Assembly (NCBI RefSeq): GCF_900109725.1
Contig: NZ_FOBC01000004.1
Span: 1 to 64,000 of the forward strand
DNA: 64,000 nt
DNA from: Halomonas daqiaonensis
Lineage (GTDB): Bacteria > Pseudomonadota > Gammaproteobacteria > Pseudomonadales > Halomonadaceae
Reading direction: 5' to 3'
The translations under genes were made by a program, and so were the position numbers. Below the pieces are notes generated by a model. It saw only the letters and a list, made by a program, of their open reading frames with translations. It did no database searches and was not told the DNA's origin. Positions within the stretch are counted from its first letter, which is position 1; each line of letters starts with the position of its first letter. Positions 49,626-58,884 of this stretch are shown here, piece after piece.

Positions 49626-51710
49626 TCATGCCTGGGTGGCGCTGTCCGGGGCCTGCTCCACCCGGTTGCGGCCGCCTTCCTTGGCCTGGTACATGGCGCG
49701 GTCGGCCCGAGCGACCAGGGTCTTGCGGCTTTCGCCGGGTCGCCAGGCGGCCACGCCGACGCTGATGGTCACGCCGCCCAGATTGCCCAGGTCCAGCTCC
49801 TCGGTGCTCTGCCTGAGACGCTCGGCGAGATGCACGCCGCCGATCAGGTCGCAATCGCTGGCCAGCACCAGGAACTCCTCGCCGCCCCAGCGGCCCAGGT
49901 TGTCGGTGGGTCGCAGGTTGTTCTGCAGGACCTGGCACAGGGTCGTCAGCACCTCATCACCGGCCTCGTGGCCGTGGGTGTCGTTGAAGTGCTTGAAGTG
50001 GTCGATGTCGAACAGGAGCACGGCGAAGGGCCTGTCGTGTCGTATGGCGGCATTGAGCTCGGCATCGATCGCCTGCTCCATTCGGTAACGGTTCCAGGTA
50101 CCGGTCAGGCTGTCGGTGTAGGCCAGGCTCTTGAGTTTGCGATTGGCATGATGAAGCCTTTCATTGAGCTGGGCGATCTCGTGGCTGGAGGTCAGCACGG
50201 CGAGGTTCTTGGCAAGGTCGCCGGCGGCACGGCACTCGATGGCGCGCCAGGCGCGGCTGTGCCCACTGACCACATCCTGCCACTGGGCAAAGGAGCGGCG
50301 TGGCGTCAGGATCAGCTGCCCGTCGCGGAGCATGGGGGTATCCTCGGGCTTGCCGGCCCAGCGCCTGCTGTGTCGCTGCTCACGGCGAAACAGCATTAGC
50401 CAGTGGGTCGACTCGGTAGGCAGGGCCACGGCGAGCAGGCCGCAGAGATCGCCCTCCTGCCAGGGCGCCAGGGGTGTACTGGCCAGCGCCTGGGTGTGCC
50501 AGGGGGTGTCGTGACGCTGGTGACGGCTCAGCCACTCGGCCATGGCGACCAGATTCTCCTCGGCCGGCAGTGCGCCCATGCCACTGCTCTCTTTTCCGGT
50601 GACGAGGGCGATGCCACTGGCACCCAGCAGCTCAAGCCATTGCTCGCCGTGACGCTCGACCAGGCCATCCGGCCCGAGAAGGCGCCCGCTTTCATCGGAG
50701 AGAATCTCGTTGCTGTCATGAACGCCGTGAAGGAGCTGGGAATCAGCACGCTCGCGAAGCAGCATCATCCGCGGCATGGCGATCTGCACCAGGGCGCACA
50801 GGGCATCTCGCAGATCGGCTTCCAGTGGTCTGGGCGCCAGGCCGTGACAGGCCAGCAGGCCCCAGAGCTTTCCCTCCTCGTGCATGGCCACCGACAGCGA
50901 GGCGCCGACGCCCATGTTGGTGAGGTACTCCTGGTGAATCGGCGCGGCGGCGCGCAGCACTCCCCGGGACATGTCCAGTGGCGCCGCCTCATCAGGGCCA
51001 CAGGGCGGCACCAGGGGCACCGCCGCCGCCGAGGCATCGGGGATGCTGCGCACCCTGTTCATGTCGTAGAGTCGGCGCACCTGGGCGGGAATGTCACTGG
51101 CCGGGAAGTGGTGATCAAGAAAGCTCTCCGCCACGGGCAGGCGGGTCTCGGCGATCACCCGGCCGTTCCACTGCTCGTCGAAACGATAGACCATCACCCG
51201 CTCGTGGCCGGTGAGCTCCTGCACCCGTCGCGTCAGGGCATCGAGAAGGGTTTTGATGTCGTCGATCTGCCCCACTTCGACCAGCCAGTCGTTTACCTTG
51301 TCCAGCAGCCGATGCCCATCCGGGCACATCTGGTATTCCAGTTCCACGACGAAAGCGTCGCCACTGGGATAGGCCACTACGTGGTAGCGGCGATGTTTGT
51401 CCTGGATTTCGCCCTGAGCGGTGGCGGTGAGAACGGAAGCAGAGTTGTCCTTCTTCACCAGCTCAGTTTCCAGCAGATCCATTAACTCGGCCCCCAGCAC
51501 TTCCCTGGGCTCGCCGGCGAGGGTATCCGCCACGCTGATACCCAGGTAGTCCTCGATATTGGCGCTGACCTGGCGAATCCGCTCCAGGTTGGCATCCAGG
51601 CTTACCAGGCAGCCCATCGGCTGGATCGCACCGGGGATGTGCACCGGTTCACGGGCACAGGCGTCGAGGGCGGCGGCGATCTCGGCATCACTGTAATGGG
51701 TGTCGGGCAC
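49626..51710 (-). CDS. Bacteriophytochrome with GGDEF diguanylate cyclase output
   Basis: 694 residues from GTG 51710: PAS (about 10-120), GAF (about 130-310), PHY (about 320-500) and GGDEF (about 525-685). The biliverdin-binding Cys18 lies in LDACAREPVHIPGAIQPMG, and the GAF chromophore motif is FPASDIPAQVRRLYDMN. The cyclase active site RWGGEEFLVL is intact, so light probably controls c-di-GMP synthesis. GTG 51710 has AGGAG 7 bases upstream; an in-frame ATG at 51746 has no ribosome site but cannot be excluded. It is divergent from an EAL protein, and heme oxygenase is encoded nearby. Confidence 0.9.
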   Translation of the reverse strand: MPDTHYSDAEIAAALDACAREPVHIPGAIQPMGCLVSLDANLERIRQVSANIEDYLGISVADTLAGEPREVLGAELMDLLETELVKKDNSASVLTATAQGEIQDKHRRYHVVAYPSGDAFVVELEYQMCPDGHRLLDKVNDWLVEVGQIDDIKTLLDALTRRVQELTGHERVMVYRFDEQWNGRVIAETRLPVAESFLDHHFPASDIPAQVRRLYDMNRVRSIPDASAAAVPLVPPCGPDEAAPLDMSRGVLRAAAPIHQEYLTNMGVGASLSVAMHEEGKLWGLLACHGLAPRPLEADLRDALCALVQIAMPRMMLLRERADSQLLHGVHDSNEILSDESGRLLGPDGLVERHGEQWLELLGASGIALVTGKESSGMGALPAEENLVAMAEWLSRHQRHDTPWHTQALASTPLAPWQEGDLCGLLAVALPTESTHWLMLFRREQRHSRRWAGKPEDTPMLRDGQLILTPRRSFAQWQDVVSGHSRAWRAIECRAAGDLAKNLAVLTSSHEIAQLNERLHHANRKLKSLAYTDSLTGTWNRYRMEQAIDAELNAAIRHDRPFAVLLFDIDHFKHFNDTHGHEAGDEVLTTLCQVLQNNLRPTDNLGRWGGEEFLVLASDCDLIGGVHLAERLRQSTEELDLGNLGGVTISVGVAAWRPGESRKTLVARADRAMYQAKEGGRNRVEQAPDSATQA

Positions 51711-51955
51711 GCGCAAGCTCCTGCCAGGGTGTTCAAGGGCTGGCATGTTATGGTGAGGCCAATGACGACATTACACCCTTGCCGGGACGGGGTGAACTGT
51801 CCGATGTCACGACACTGCGCCTGCCCGGGACGTGTTGCGTCACCCCCTCGCGCTTGGGATAGTGGGGTCGTTGGTATCTGTCTTCGGTCAGGCCGACGTT
51901 TCCATGGCCCGTTCGGCGAGGAAGTTACCGACAAATACTGAATAAGGAGTCGCCA

Positions 51956-52759
51956 ATGTCGAACTGTGCACGAGTCGCAGGAGAATGCGGGCGCTGCGAC
52001 GGCGAGTTGCCCTTCGAGTTCACCATGGCGTTCCAGCCCATCATCGACCTGGCCAAGGCGCGGACCTTGTCTTACGAGGCCTTGGTGAGAGGGCCGAACG
52101 GTGAGTCGGCCTGGAGCATTCTCTCCCGGGTCACGGATGATACTCTCTACCGTTTCGACCAGGCCTGCCGGGTACGTGCCATCGAGCTCGCCAGTCGGCT
52201 CGAGATGCAGGAAAATCTCTCGATCAACTTCCTGCCCAACGCCGTCTATGAGCCCGAGGCCTGCATCCAGGCCACCCTCGAGATATCCGAGCGGGTCGGC
52301 TGGCCGACCCAGCGTCTGATCTTCGAGATCACCGAGACGGAAAAGGTGCAGGATCGCCAGCACCTGCGCAATATCCTCGAGACCTACCATGCCATGGGAT
52401 TCACCACGGCACTGGACGATTTCGGCAACGGCTACGCCAACCTGGACCTGCTCACCGACTTGCATCCCGACCGGCTCAAGATCGATCGCGAGCTGATCAA
52501 GGGCTGCGATGTCGACATCCGCCGCCAGGTGCTGGTGCGTTCCGTCAAGGGATTGGCCGACGAGCTAGGCATCCTGGTGATGGCCGAGGGCGTGGAGACC
52601 CGCGAGGAGGCCCTGTGGCTGGGCCGCAACGGCATCACGCGTCAGCAGGGCTTCTACTTCGCTCGTCCCCAGCTGGAGTCGCTGGGCGAGGATCTTCGTC
52701 CCCGGTTGAAGGAATTGCGCGAGGAGATGCGATTCGGCGCCGATGCCGACCAGCCTTGA
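51956..52759 (+). CDS. EAL-domain c-di-GMP phosphodiesterase
   Basis: 267 residues consisting of a single EAL domain with a short Cys-bearing N-terminus (CARVAGECGRC). Catalytic motifs are intact: YEALVRG, the NFLPN metal site, ETEKV, LDDFGNGYANLDLL, KIDRELI and MAEGVET. It hydrolyses c-di-GMP to pGpG. Divergent from the phytochrome-cyclase with about 245 bases between, it probably forms an opposing make-and-break pair. The N-terminal cysteines could bind metal or sense redox (inference). Confidence 0.9.
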   Translation: MSNCARVAGECGRCDGELPFEFTMAFQPIIDLAKARTLSYEALVRGPNGESAWSILSRVTDDTLYRFDQACRVRAIELASRLEMQENLSINFLPNAVYEPEACIQATLEISERVGWPTQRLIFEITETEKVQDRQHLRNILETYHAMGFTTALDDFGNGYANLDLLTDLHPDRLKIDRELIKGCDVDIRRQVLVRSVKGLADELGILVMAEGVETREEALWLGRNGITRQQGFYFARPQLESLGEDLRPRLKELREEMRFGADADQP

Positions 52760-52798
52760 TCACCGGGCCCTTGCGATACGCCTTCTGAGCGACCCTTA

Positions 52799-52814
52799 CC
52801 CCCCCCCCTCCCCC
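52799..52814. repeat. Poly-C tract C10-T-C5
   Basis: Ten C, one T and five C in a row between the EAL gene and the rhomboid gene, ending 35 bases before the rhomboid ATG. Long homopolymers can slip and change promoter or leader spacing, and are also error-prone in sequencing. Confidence 0.7.
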
Positions 52815-52848
52815 GGTGATCGGGGCTTGCCTTTCGAGTCGAATAGCC

Positions 52849-53499
52849 ATGGAAGAGGATAGAAAAGAGGCCACTGTTCGCGGCCCGACACCGGTGGTGA
52901 TCACGCTGCTGCTTGCCAACGGTTTGATCTATCTGGTCCTGTTGAGCGCCCCCTACCTGGGCATGGAATTCCTGGCCCTCTGGCCCCTGATCGAGCCTCT
53001 GGACGCCGGGCTTCCTCCTGGCACGGAGACGGGTGAGTTTCATCTCTGGCAGCTGGTGACCTACGCCTTCCTTCATGGAGGCCTGCTTCATCTATTTATC
53101 AACATGTTCGTGCTGTGGATGTTCGGTGGCCCCATCGAGCGCGAGTGGGGGTCGGCCCGCTTCGCTGCCTTCTACGGCTTCTGCATCGTGGGGGCCGCGG
53201 TGGTGCAGCTGATGCTGTCCGCCATCGGGATGATTCCGCCGGTCCCCGCCGTGGGCGCCTCGGGGGGCGTCTTTGCCATCCTGCTGGCGTTCGGCATGAA
53301 GTTTCCCAACCAGATCGTGGTGCTGCTGATCCCGCCGATCCCCATGAAAGCCAAGTATTTCGTGATCTTCCTGGGGATTTTCCAGCTGCTGGCGGGTGTC
53401 TTCGGTACCCAGCAGGGCGTGGCCAATTTCGCCCATCTGGCCGGTATGCTGTTCGGCCTGATCTTCATCCTGCTGTTCGATCCCGGGAAACGTCGCTAG
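52849..53499 (+). CDS. Rhomboid-family intramembrane serine protease
   Basis: 216 residues, about six membrane helices. Active-site Ser138 is in VGASGGVFAILLAFG and the catalytic His196 in ANFAHLAGMLFGL. The L1-loop WR-type motif region reads GPIEREWGSARFAAFYGFC, and the helix-2 stretch HGGLLHLFINMFVLWMFG carries conserved His/Asn. A working protease is likely. ATG 52849 is preferred over the GTG at 52816, although its ribosome site is weak. A poly-C tract lies just upstream. Confidence 0.88.
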   Translation: MEEDRKEATVRGPTPVVITLLLANGLIYLVLLSAPYLGMEFLALWPLIEPLDAGLPPGTETGEFHLWQLVTYAFLHGGLLHLFINMFVLWMFGGPIEREWGSARFAAFYGFCIVGAAVVQLMLSAIGMIPPVPAVGASGGVFAILLAFGMKFPNQIVVLLIPPIPMKAKYFVIFLGIFQLLAGVFGTQQGVANFAHLAGMLFGLIFILLFDPGKRR

Positions 53500-53570
53500 T
53501 CGGCCCTCGATCCCGCAGGGATGAGGATTCACCATTCAGGGCCAGCCACCTCCACGGAGAGCCAGCATCG

Positions 53571-54590
53571 ATGGCAGCGAGACCACCAGACCAGCCACTC
53601 CGGAAAAGGAAGGACGACCAATCCGCCGTCCTGCGCTTTCTGCATTGCCCGGAGAGCTATCCCGAGCCGACCTCGGACGTGGAGCTGCGTGAGACGCACC
53701 TTTCCTGCGTCTTCCTGACCGATGAGCATGTCTACAAGCTCAAAAAGCCCCTGCGCTATGACTTCCTGGATTTCAGCACCCTGGAGGCACGGCGGCGCAA
53801 CTGCGAAACCGAAGTCAGGCTGAATTCCGAGCTGGCGCCCTCCGTCTATGAAGGCGTGGTGACCCTGGCCGAGGATCCCCGGGATGGCCTCAATCTGGAA
53901 GGGCGTGGTGAGCCGATCGAGTACCTGGTGAAGATGTGGCGATTGCCCGATGAATGGAATCTCGAGGCCTGTCTGGACGAGGATCGGGTCAGGGCTCGGG
54001 ATGTGGAGAAGGCGGCCAGGCAGCTGGCGCGATTCTATGCCGGCCAGGAGGCCAGGCGACGCGTCGAGGTCGACGATATGGAGGTGAAGGTCGGCGAATG
54101 GCTGGAGGAACTGGCGGTCTTGCCGGTCGATGTCGATGACGAGGCGACGGCCCTGGGTGATGCCCTGAGAGAGGGCCTTTCATCGCAGCGCCGGCAACTC
54201 GCGCGGCGGTTCCGGAGGGACGTCCACGGTGACCTGCGCCCCGAGCATGTCTATCTCGGTGATGCGCTCGGGGATGAGCCGGTATTCATCGACCGACTGG
54301 AATTCGACCCCGAGCTACGCCTCATGGACCCGCTGGAGGAATTGAGTTTCTTCGCCATGGAGTGCCAGAAGCGCGACGCTGCCTGGATCGGCAGCCAGTT
54401 CCTCGACGCCTACCGGGAGCAGACCGGGGATCCGGCTCCCGATAGCCTGGTGGGACTCTATACGGCGTATCGAGCCCTTCTCTGGGCTGTTCTCGCCGCC
54501 CGCCACCTGGAACGGGAGGATCACCGCAAGCCCTGGGCTCGTATTACAGGCGACTATTTGGAGCGGGGCCTGAGGGCTCTGCGTTCATAA
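53571..54590 (+). CDS. Aminoglycoside phosphotransferase-like kinase (AAA-less short form)
   Basis: 339 residues resembling the N-terminal kinase half of the 'bifunctional aminoglycoside phosphotransferase/ATP-binding protein' family. An N-terminal nucleotide-site Lys lies in HVYKLKKPLRYDFLDFSTLE. Catalytic-loop motif DVHGDLRPEHVYLGD (HGDLxxxN-like, with His for Asn) is followed by the metal Asp in VFIDRLEFDPELRLMDPLEE (normally D-x-x-E-F). The ATP-binding second half of the longer family members is absent. The substrate is unknown; drug resistance should not be assumed. Confidence 0.7.
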   Translation: MAARPPDQPLRKRKDDQSAVLRFLHCPESYPEPTSDVELRETHLSCVFLTDEHVYKLKKPLRYDFLDFSTLEARRRNCETEVRLNSELAPSVYEGVVTLAEDPRDGLNLEGRGEPIEYLVKMWRLPDEWNLEACLDEDRVRARDVEKAARQLARFYAGQEARRRVEVDDMEVKVGEWLEELAVLPVDVDDEATALGDALREGLSSQRRQLARRFRRDVHGDLRPEHVYLGDALGDEPVFIDRLEFDPELRLMDPLEELSFFAMECQKRDAAWIGSQFLDAYREQTGDPAPDSLVGLYTAYRALLWAVLAARHLEREDHRKPWARITGDYLERGLRALRS

Positions 54591-54618
54591 GACGAATCTT
54601 CCCGCCCCCGAGTGAAGC

Positions 54619-55572
54619 CTACGTTCCGTGAAGCGTGGTGACGGCCCGGGCGAACAGCTCGGCTACCGGAATGACCGTCACCCTGCCCTTGCCCTCAGTA
54701 GGCATCGCCAGGCGTGGCTTGACGCTGTCGGTGATCAGCAGCTGGTCCAGCTCCTCGGCATCGAAGAGTTTCTCCGAGCCCGGTCCGAACAGGGCGTGGG
54801 TGATCACCCCGTGGACCTCTGTGGCGCCCTTGTCTCGGCAGGCCTGGGCGGCCCGCAGCAGGGTGGTGCCGCCGGCGACCAGATCGTCGACGATGATCGC
54901 CACCCTGCCCGACATGTCACCGACCACGGCCTCGCCCGACACCACGCCCTCGCTGCGCTGCTTTTCCATGAAGGCGCTGGGCGGTCGGTTGCCGGTGCGT
55001 GCCTCCCAGGCGTCGCGGAATCGATCCACGCGCTTGGCGCCGCCGGTATCGGGAGACACGATGACCAGATCGTCATCCTGATACTCCTGCAAGGCGTCCA
55101 CGAAGAGCTCGTGGGCTTCGAGGTGCTCGGTCCGGCAGCGAAAGGCGTTGTCGAAGGCGGCCCGGTTGTGGACCTCCAGCGCCACCATGCAGTCCGTGCC
55201 CAGGGCCTCGAAGAGCTGCCCGACATAGCGGGTCGTCACCGGGTCGTGATCCTTGGTGCGCCGGTCCTTGCGCGCATAGGCGAGATAGGGAACCAGGGCG
55301 GTGACACGCCGGGCACCGGCATCCTTCACCGCCCCGAGGAAGAACAGCAGCCGCACCAGCTTGTCGTTGACGCTGGAGGTCTCGTCGCCAAAGAGGGTGT
55401 GAAGGACATAGACATCCCGCCCGTGGAGATCGACGAGGGAGCGCGCCTTGTGCTCGCCATCCTCGAAGTGGCGCTCCTCGTGGGAGGCGAGCTCGATGTC
55501 CAGCCGGGAAGCTACCGACTCCCCGAATTCCTGGCTGCCCTCAAGGGCAAACAACACCGGTTCGTTCTGCAT
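54619..55572 (-). CDS. Ribose-phosphate pyrophosphokinase-family protein (non-canonical paralogue)
   Basis: 317 residues with the PRPP-synthetase double phosphoribosyltransferase fold. The flexible-loop motif is LVPYLAYARKDRRTKDHDPV, the ribose-phosphate loop is VSPDTGGAKRVDRFRD, and the PRPP-type motif is IVDDLVAGGTTLLRAA. Several family-consensus positions differ from housekeeping Prs, such as ARKDRRTK for ARQDRK and an insertion after GGAKR, so it is likely a second copy. It makes PRPP from ribose 5-phosphate and ATP, or a related reaction. Confidence 0.8.
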   Translation of the reverse strand: MQNEPVLFALEGSQEFGESVASRLDIELASHEERHFEDGEHKARSLVDLHGRDVYVLHTLFGDETSSVNDKLVRLLFFLGAVKDAGARRVTALVPYLAYARKDRRTKDHDPVTTRYVGQLFEALGTDCMVALEVHNRAAFDNAFRCRTEHLEAHELFVDALQEYQDDDLVIVSPDTGGAKRVDRFRDAWEARTGNRPPSAFMEKQRSEGVVSGEAVVGDMSGRVAIIVDDLVAGGTTLLRAAQACRDKGATEVHGVITHALFGPGSEKLFDAEELDQLLITDSVKPRLAMPTEGKGRVTVIPVAELFARAVTTLHGT

Positions 55573-55690
55573 AGTGCCTCCTCATGCAATGACAGGGTCT
55601 CTTCAGTGAAACCCGGCAGCTGGTGTCTTGCCACCCTGGATCGAGTTAATCGGTCATCATACGAAGCGGGCCACAGCATCCGGATGAGGG

Positions 55691-56056
55691 TCAATCGAAC
55701 AGCCACACGAAGGGCAGCAGCGAGAGGGCGAGGACGGCGGCGGCGAGCAGGGCGAGCAGCAGCGTACGGATCGGCTGGCGCGCCAGCCGGCGCCACAGGG
55801 TGGGCGCCTCACCGCGGGCGGCGAGGGCATCATGCTCGTGCCGCACCCGCTCGCCGAGCGCGTGCTGGTAGGCATCGATCAGTGCCCGGGCCCGTGCCAG
55901 CTCGTTCTGGTCGCGCAGCCAGATCGCGGCCACACCCAGACCCCAGAAGCCGGCGCGGGTCTCGAACGTCTCCAGGCCGTGCTCGTCGAGCAGCCGTCGA
56001 ACTTCCTCGGCTTCCTCCTCGGGCACGTTGCGCAGATGGAACAGCAGTACTGCCAC
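55691..56056 (-). CDS. DUF6164-type small membrane-anchored protein
   Basis: 121 residues from the GTG at 56056, which gives the start MAVLLFHLRNVPEEEAEEVR and has AGGAG 7 bases upstream; an upstream GTG at 56062 is too close to that site. The N-terminal half resembles a small alpha-beta domain (VRRLLDEHGLETFETRAGFWGLGVAAIWL). A single C-terminal membrane helix follows (TLLLALLAAAVLALSLLPFVW). Family of unknown function, present in many Proteobacteria. Confidence 0.7.
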   Translation of the reverse strand: MAVLLFHLRNVPEEEAEEVRRLLDEHGLETFETRAGFWGLGVAAIWLRDQNELARARALIDAYQHALGERVRHEHDALAARGEAPTLWRRLARQPIRTLLLALLAAAVLALSLLPFVWLFD

Positions 56057-56152
56057 CGTCACTCTCCTCGCATGGATGGCTCGCCCGGCAGGGCGATATC
56101 GGTCGGCCAAGCGGCCACCGTTTTACTGCATCGCAAGGGCTCTAGCCCCCCA

Positions 56153-56178
56153 CTGACCCAAGGTTTGATATGGGTCAG
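56153..56178. promoter_or_regulatory. Inverted repeat with an FNR/DNR-like box upstream of ccmF
   Basis: CTGACCCA (56153-56160) is perfectly inverted at 56171-56178. The right part also reads TTGAT-ATGG-GTCAG (56165-56178), nine of ten positions of the FNR/DNR consensus TTGAY-N4-RTCAA. It lies about 165 bases before the ccmF start, so it may put cytochrome c maturation under the Dnr regulator of the same operon. Confidence 0.4.
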
Positions 56179-56341
56179 CTAAAGATGCATTTGGCATGGA
56201 TTTTATTGGCCGGACCTTCGACTATGCCTCCTGAGCAGACCGAGTCCCGCCATCCGGCGCTTTCGGTCGGTAACACAGGAAGCGCGCTGCAGCCCCCAAG
56301 GGGGCTTTATCCGGCAGTGTCGAGGAAGAGGGGGCGGCGCC

Positions 56342-58348
56342 ATGATGGCAGAACTCGGCAACTTCGCGTTGATCCTGGCGCTTTGCCTGGCGCTGGCCCA
56401 GAGCCTGCTACCCCTGCTGGGCGCTCAGGTCGGCGACCCGCGGCTGATGCGCTCGGGACGTTTTCTGGCTGCCGGCCAGTTCGTCCTGCTGGCGACCGCC
56501 TACGCGGTGCTGACCTGGGCCTTCGTGGTCAGCGACTTTTCGGTGCGCTACGTTGCCAGCAATTCGAGCCTCAGCCAGCCGCTGATCTACAAGGTTACCG
56601 CAGTATGGGGAGGCCATGAAGGCTCTCTGCTTCTCTGGGTGCTGATTCTCGCTGCCTGGGGTCTGGCCGTGGCGCGCTTCAGCCGCTCGCTGCCGCAGGA
56701 AATGCAGGCGCGGGTGCTGGGCGTGCTGGGCATGGTCGCGGTGGGCTTCATCGCCTTCACGGTGTTCACCTCGAACCCCTTCGATCGCATCGTCCCCGGC
56801 CCCGACGAGGGTCGCGGCATGAACCCGCTGCTGCAGGATCCCGGGATGATCGTGCATCCGCCGCTGCTCTACATGGGCTATGTGGGCACGGCGATCATCT
56901 TCGCCTTCGCCATCGCCGCGCTGCTCGGTGGGCGGTTGGATGCCGCCTGGGCCCGCTGGTCGCGTCCCTGGACCATCGTGACCTGGGTGTTTCTCACCCT
57001 GGGTATCGCGGTCGGCTCCTGGTGGGCCTACTACGAGCTGGGCTGGGGCGGCTGGTGGTTCTGGGACCCGGTCGAGAATGCCTCCTTTCTGCCCTGGCTG
57101 ATCGTCACTGCCCTGATTCACTCCCTGGCGGTGACCGAGAAGCGTGGCGGCTTCAAGGTTTGGACCCTGATGCTGGCCATTCTCGCCTTCGCGCTGACCG
57201 TGCTGGGTGCCTTCATCGTCCGCTCCGGTGTCATCACGTCGGTCCATGCCTTCGCCACCGATCCGGAACGCGGGGTGTTCATCCTGGGCATGCTGACCCT
57301 GACCCTGCTTGGGTCATTGACCCTCTATGCCTGGCGGGCGCCACGGGTGGGGCTCGGCGGGGCCTTCTCCTGGTATTCCCGTGAGTCGTTGCTGCTCGCC
57401 AACAATGTGCTGCTCGCGGTGGCCTGTGCCGCCGTCTTCATCGGCACCCTATATCCGCTGGCGCTGGACGCCTTTGGGCTGGGCAAGATCTCCGTGGGCC
57501 CCCCCTACTTCGATACGGTCTTTGCCCCCCTGATGCTGCCGCTGCTCTTCCTGATCGGCCTGGGACCCTCGGTGATGTGGAAGCAGAGCAACCCGCGCGA
57601 GACCTTCAGGCGGTTGCGCTGGGCGCTGGTGGCCAGTGTGATCGCCGGTGGGCTATGGCCGCTGGCGGTAGGAACCTGGCGGCCGCTCACCGCGCTTTCG
57701 CTGATGCTGGCGGTGTGGATCGTCGTCACCGCGCTGCTCGATATCCACAAGCGCCTGGGCAGCGCGCAGCAGCCGCTGTCGGTCCGGATGAAAAGGGTCG
57801 CGCGGCCCAGCTTTCTGGGTATGCACCTGGCCCACGTGGGCCTGGCGATGGTGGTGGTGGCCATCGCCATGGTCAACAGCTACGAGGTCGAGCGCGACGT
57901 GCGCCTTGAGCCAGGCGAGACCGCCTCGGTGGCGGACTACGACATTACCCTGCAGCGCATCGAGGCCTTGCGCGGCGCCAACTGGGATGCTGACCAGGCC
58001 ACCCTCGCGGTGACCCGCGTCGGACGCCCGGTGGCCACCCTAATGCCGCAACGGCGCTACTACGATACCCAGCCCGCCAATCCCATGAACCAGGCCGCGC
58101 TGCACCGGGCGCCGACCCGCGACATCTACGTCTCGTTGGGCGAGCGGCTGGAGGGTGACGCCTGGAGCTTCCGGCTCTACTACAAGCCCTACATGTTCTG
58201 GATGTGGAGCGGCGCCATCCTGCTGGCCTTAGGCGGGCTGCTGGCGGCCTCGGACAAGCGCTACCGTCTTTCCCGTCGTCTCAGGAGCGAGACGCGTCCT
58301 GCTCACGTTGCGCCACAGGTTGGCGAGACAAAGGGGGTAGCCATCTGA
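56342..58348 (+). CDS. ccmF: Cytochrome c maturation heme lyase CcmF
   Basis: 668 residues with about 15 membrane helices. The Trp-rich periplasmic motif is WGGWWFWDPVENASFLPWL, and conserved His residues near 173 (IVHPPLLYMGYVG) and the HSLAVTEKR region complete the heme-handling site. It joins heme to apocytochromes with CcmH/I. The gene begins a ccmFGHI unit; ccmABCDE, normally just upstream, are not in this window. The stop overlaps ccmG (TGATG). Confidence 0.95.
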   Translation: MMAELGNFALILALCLALAQSLLPLLGAQVGDPRLMRSGRFLAAGQFVLLATAYAVLTWAFVVSDFSVRYVASNSSLSQPLIYKVTAVWGGHEGSLLLWVLILAAWGLAVARFSRSLPQEMQARVLGVLGMVAVGFIAFTVFTSNPFDRIVPGPDEGRGMNPLLQDPGMIVHPPLLYMGYVGTAIIFAFAIAALLGGRLDAAWARWSRPWTIVTWVFLTLGIAVGSWWAYYELGWGGWWFWDPVENASFLPWLIVTALIHSLAVTEKRGGFKVWTLMLAILAFALTVLGAFIVRSGVITSVHAFATDPERGVFILGMLTLTLLGSLTLYAWRAPRVGLGGAFSWYSRESLLLANNVLLAVACAAVFIGTLYPLALDAFGLGKISVGPPYFDTVFAPLMLPLLFLIGLGPSVMWKQSNPRETFRRLRWALVASVIAGGLWPLAVGTWRPLTALSLMLAVWIVVTALLDIHKRLGSAQQPLSVRMKRVARPSFLGMHLAHVGLAMVVVAIAMVNSYEVERDVRLEPGETASVADYDITLQRIEALRGANWDADQATLAVTRVGRPVATLMPQRRYYDTQPANPMNQAALHRAPTRDIYVSLGERLEGDAWSFRLYYKPYMFWMWSGAILLALGGLLAASDKRYRLSRRLRSETRPAHVAPQVGETKGVAI

Positions 58349-58884
58349 TGCGAATTCGTCTGCTGTTGCCGCTGGTGGCGGTGGTGGCCCTGGTCGGGCT
58401 GCTGTTCCTCGGTCTGGGTCTCAACTCTCGCGAGCTACCCTCACCGTTGATCGGCAAGCCGGCCCCGAGCTTCGAGCTCGAGTCTCTGGAGGACGGCAAC
58501 AGGACACTGACCGAGCAGGATTTCATCGGCGAGGTGGCCCTGGTCAATGTCTGGGCCTCCTGGTGCACCACCTGCCGGGCCGAAAAGCCCCTGCTCATGG
58601 AGCTGGCTCGGGGCGACATCCCCATTTATGCCTTCAACTACCGCGACGATCGCGAAACGGCCCTGCGCTATCTCAGCGTCAGCGGCAATCCCTATCAGAC
58701 CATCGCCTACGACCCGACGGGTGACGTCGGCATGGATTGGGGCGTCTACGCCACGCCGGAAACCTACCTGCTCGATACCCAAGGCGTGATCCGCTACAAG
58801 CGCATCGGGCAGCTGACGCGACAGATCCTGCTCGACGAGGTGCTGCCCTTGGCCGAGCGACTCAAGGCGGAGCAGAAACGATGA
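58348..58884 (+). CDS. ccmG: Thiol:disulfide interchange protein CcmG (DsbE)
   Basis: 178 residues: an N-terminal membrane anchor (about 4-25) and a periplasmic thioredoxin fold with the active pair WCTTC (Cys73, Cys76) and the cis-Pro loop ATPETYL. It keeps apocytochrome cysteines reduced for heme attachment. ATG 58348 overlaps the ccmF stop; the earlier in-frame start inside ccmF is rejected. Its stop overlaps ccmH (ATGA). Confidence 0.93.
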   Translation: MRIRLLLPLVAVVALVGLLFLGLGLNSRELPSPLIGKPAPSFELESLEDGNRTLTEQDFIGEVALVNVWASWCTTCRAEKPLLMELARGDIPIYAFNYRDDRETALRYLSVSGNPYQTIAYDPTGDVGMDWGVYATPETYLLDTQGVIRYKRIGQLTRQILLDEVLPLAERLKAEQKR

